From Anaspis maculata (Eukaryota; Arthropoda; Insecta; Coleoptera; Scraptiidae), in assembly GCA_949128115.1 (NCBI GenBank), contig OX421964.1:32976177-33040176 (forward strand): a DNA stretch of 64,000 bases, given 5' to 3'. Each line of letters opens with the position of its first letter. Position 1 is the first letter of the stretch. Below the pieces are notes generated by a model. It was not told the origin of the DNA. It did no database searches and saw nothing but the letters and a program-made list of their open reading frames with translations. Shown one piece after another: positions 62,190 to 64,000 of this stretch. Both the position numbers and the translations under genes were made by a program.

Positions 62190-63785
62190 TGATCACTGCA
62201 GGAACTTCTCAATATATCTTTTCAATATATCTCGCAAAATCAATGCGATTAAGTAAAAACTGAGTTCTACAATAATGCAAGCTGAAATTTAATCAAGACA
62301 TTCCCAATTCCTCACCTGGAAAAATATCTGTACGATTGTGTTATTTCTACATCTCACTTCTATGGCCAAATGGCCATGTCTTTGATTCGAATATATCTAT
62401 ACAATTAGCCTCAAATAACCTTTCGGCATAAAAGGTGCTACCGAGGCACGTGTTTGTAAAACGCTCTCATTTTTGGACCTCATAATATAGATCATTTGGA
62501 AACATCTTTCTCGTTTCTTGTTCAAAGTTCTCCTAATTGTACCCCTAACATAAGAAACATCAATTCTCAACTGTGCGATTTACTTTACCATCAGCGCACG
62601 CCGTGCGATTTACTTTACAGAACTCGTTACGCTGTGTGTAAGGACTCACTTAGGTTCCTAGTTATGCGGTATTCATCACTTACGGTAGTAGTGGTAGGTA
62701 AATACTTTTTGTAAAATCTTGGTATCTAATATTTATACTACCACAAACTCCAGTATCTGCTGCATCGATCTTTCTTGCCAAGAGTGCTGATAGAAATAAA
62801 ACGAAACGAAAAACGATAATCATACCTGTGCTCACGTGTTACAAAAGACACACAAAGAAAAAGTCTTCTTCCATGAGCACCATTCTATCGATTTTGTGTA
62901 TAATATAACAAATGGGATGGCGACTATAGTGTTGATCCTTCTCTTTGAAGCGACAGGATACCATTAGAGAAATATCCTAATATTCTCGTTGTGTCGAACA
63001 TTGCTTCGATAAATCACGCGAAATTGATTACAAAGCAGACAACAAACTGTTGTCGATGTTGTGTGCAGCGCCTGAAAAATCTGAGTGGATATCTTGCTCA
63101 AATATTTACGAGAGTGGCGGAAGAACACACACGAGAGTTTTTTCACCTAACGTAGAAAAAATGGTCACCCTATGTACTTATGTAGGTACAATACCGTTGA
63201 ATAAAGCTCCATTTTATGAATTATTCAACAAGTTGCTTATATCGCAGAGAACGCGTTGTTTTAAACTTGCAAACAGCCAGTTGGTGCAGTACAGCTTATT
63301 TACAAATTTTCGTTAATAAAAAAAAACTCCTGCCCGGAAAGTTTAGAAGAAAATCGAACTTGTAGAAGTGAGAAAATACGTTCCTTCCAATATTCCGAGA
63401 ATCCAGGTAACTTGCTGGTATATTGTTTATTGTGTGCCTGCTTGGTCAATCATAATTATCCTTATTCATTGTGATTTTTTACTGGTATGATTTGGTGAAA
63501 GAATAGGTAACTTCGATTTGTTGAAGCATCAAAGAATTGGCGATCAATAGGGAAAGGGACAAAATTGTACTACATACTACAAAATTTAAATGCAAAGGAT
63601 TGCTGGAAAGATGAGCTAATCAGTGATGAAGGGTTTTCTTAATAATAATAATAAATGATATTTATTGAACTGTTATGTTGTTCAAAAGGCTATCGACCGA
63701 GGTCCTTCTGCCCTTAAACTACAATTTTTTTTTATTTTTTTTTTAAGATATTACTCAAAAAAGTGATTTACAACAACTTCATATT
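62190..63785. other. No gene recognised
   Basis: Short frames (62496-62714, 63050-63316) have no motif. 'gtgcgatttactttac' occurs twice, 30 bp apart (62573 and 62603). An (AAT)n run precedes a T-rich stretch at 63640-63750. No LTR or TIR ends were identified. Confidence 0.35.
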
Positions 63786-63789
63786 TAAA

Positions 63790-64000
63790 GGCGGGTACTC
63801 ATCAGCGCGCTGTATCTGCAACTGCAACGTGTAATGCAACTGTTACTGTACCAAGATTCCATAGTGTGGACGGCGCGCGCGAACCTACCTTGTATCATTC
63901 GCCGCGAGCCGACCGCCGTAATGCAACTGATACTGCAACAAATTCCATAGTGTGTACGCTGTTCGCGAGCCTGCCGCGAGCCCAAGCTGCAACGTTCGCC
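63790..64000. mobile_element. MITE or TIR element cut by the window edge
   Basis: 'gcgggtactcatcagcgcgc' opens a GC-richer block. Two similar ~100-bp units follow, with 'aatgcaactgttactg'/'aatgcaactgatactg' and 'attccatagtgtg' in each (63833-63870 and 63919-63955). The strong contrast with the AT-rich flank and the internal duplication suggest a repeat whose other end lies outside the window. Confidence 0.45.

Noticed and set aside
63050..63316. 88-codon plus-strand ORF
   Set aside because: Overlaps an opposite-strand frame, has no motif, and no promoter or splice support.
1..64000. tRNA, rRNA or snRNA genes
   Set aside because: No cloverleaf with A and B boxes or conserved rRNA stretch was found. 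The only RNA-gene-like text is the 5S-like box in the dispersed repeat.

Overview
The window is eukaryotic nuclear DNA from an arthropod, almost certainly an insect and possibly a hemipteran. It is AT-rich, its one convincing host gene has a 56-bp intron and resembles an odorant-binding protein (OBP), and the rest is dominated by BEL/Pao, Ty3/gypsy and LINE retroelements, TA-target MITEs and long foldback (inverted-repeat) elements. I see no prokaryotic operons, rRNA, tRNA or CRISPR arrays.

Layout. 1-6.4 kb: non-coding DNA with diverged repeats, a small MITE and a possible retroelement integrase scrap. 6.4-10.3 kb: a TA-flanked foldback element and a 2.5-kb TIR transposon relic with a decayed, cysteine-tailed ORF. 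12.66-18.58 kb: a complete-looking BEL/Pao retrotransposon on the minus strand, with two 256-bp LTRs that look identical, a 5-bp target duplication (ACCTA), PBS, PPT, a short gag ORF and a 1586-residue gag-pol ORF. 19.5-34.4 kb: a three-exon minus-strand OBP-like gene (exons 34398-34314, 34257-33980, 19857-19501; 239 residues, phases agree). Its second intron is about 14.1 kb because it holds a 12,677-bp foldback element (20753-33429). That element has perfect 17-bp ends, a 9-bp target duplication (TTCAACAGC), about 320-bp unique tips and arms built from a 185-bp satellite: about 16 units in one orientation and about 49 in the other.

35.1-54.1 kb: a second, larger inverted repeat with arms of roughly 2.4 kb. 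A 12.4-kb gypsy-type LTR element (37476-49846, TSD TTAT) entered the left arm, and a 1.07-kb TA-target foldback element entered the right arm. For each insertion the opposite arm keeps the empty site, so both are proved inside the window. Nested inside the LTR element are a 5'-truncated LINE (RT ORF 39497-41002), a deleted gypsy copy (42108-44626, TSD ATAC), a gag zinc-knuckle scrap and two copies of a dispersed repeat whose minus strand has a 5S-rRNA-like box.

54.6-64 kb: three more foldback elements (54645-55891, 56662-58023 with two MITEs nested in it, 59499-61223), possible exons of an unidentified membrane protein, a fragment apparently of the same protein family as the ORF at 8.6-9.5 kb, a decayed BEL/Pao integrase and a MITE cut by the window edge.

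The unifying and most unusual theme is foldback DNA whose arms are themselves tandem repeats, seen at several sizes (about 150-, 185- and 240-bp units). The giant example lies in an intron, where transcription would give a multi-kilobase hairpin RNA. All calls come from reading the sequence; no database search was possible.
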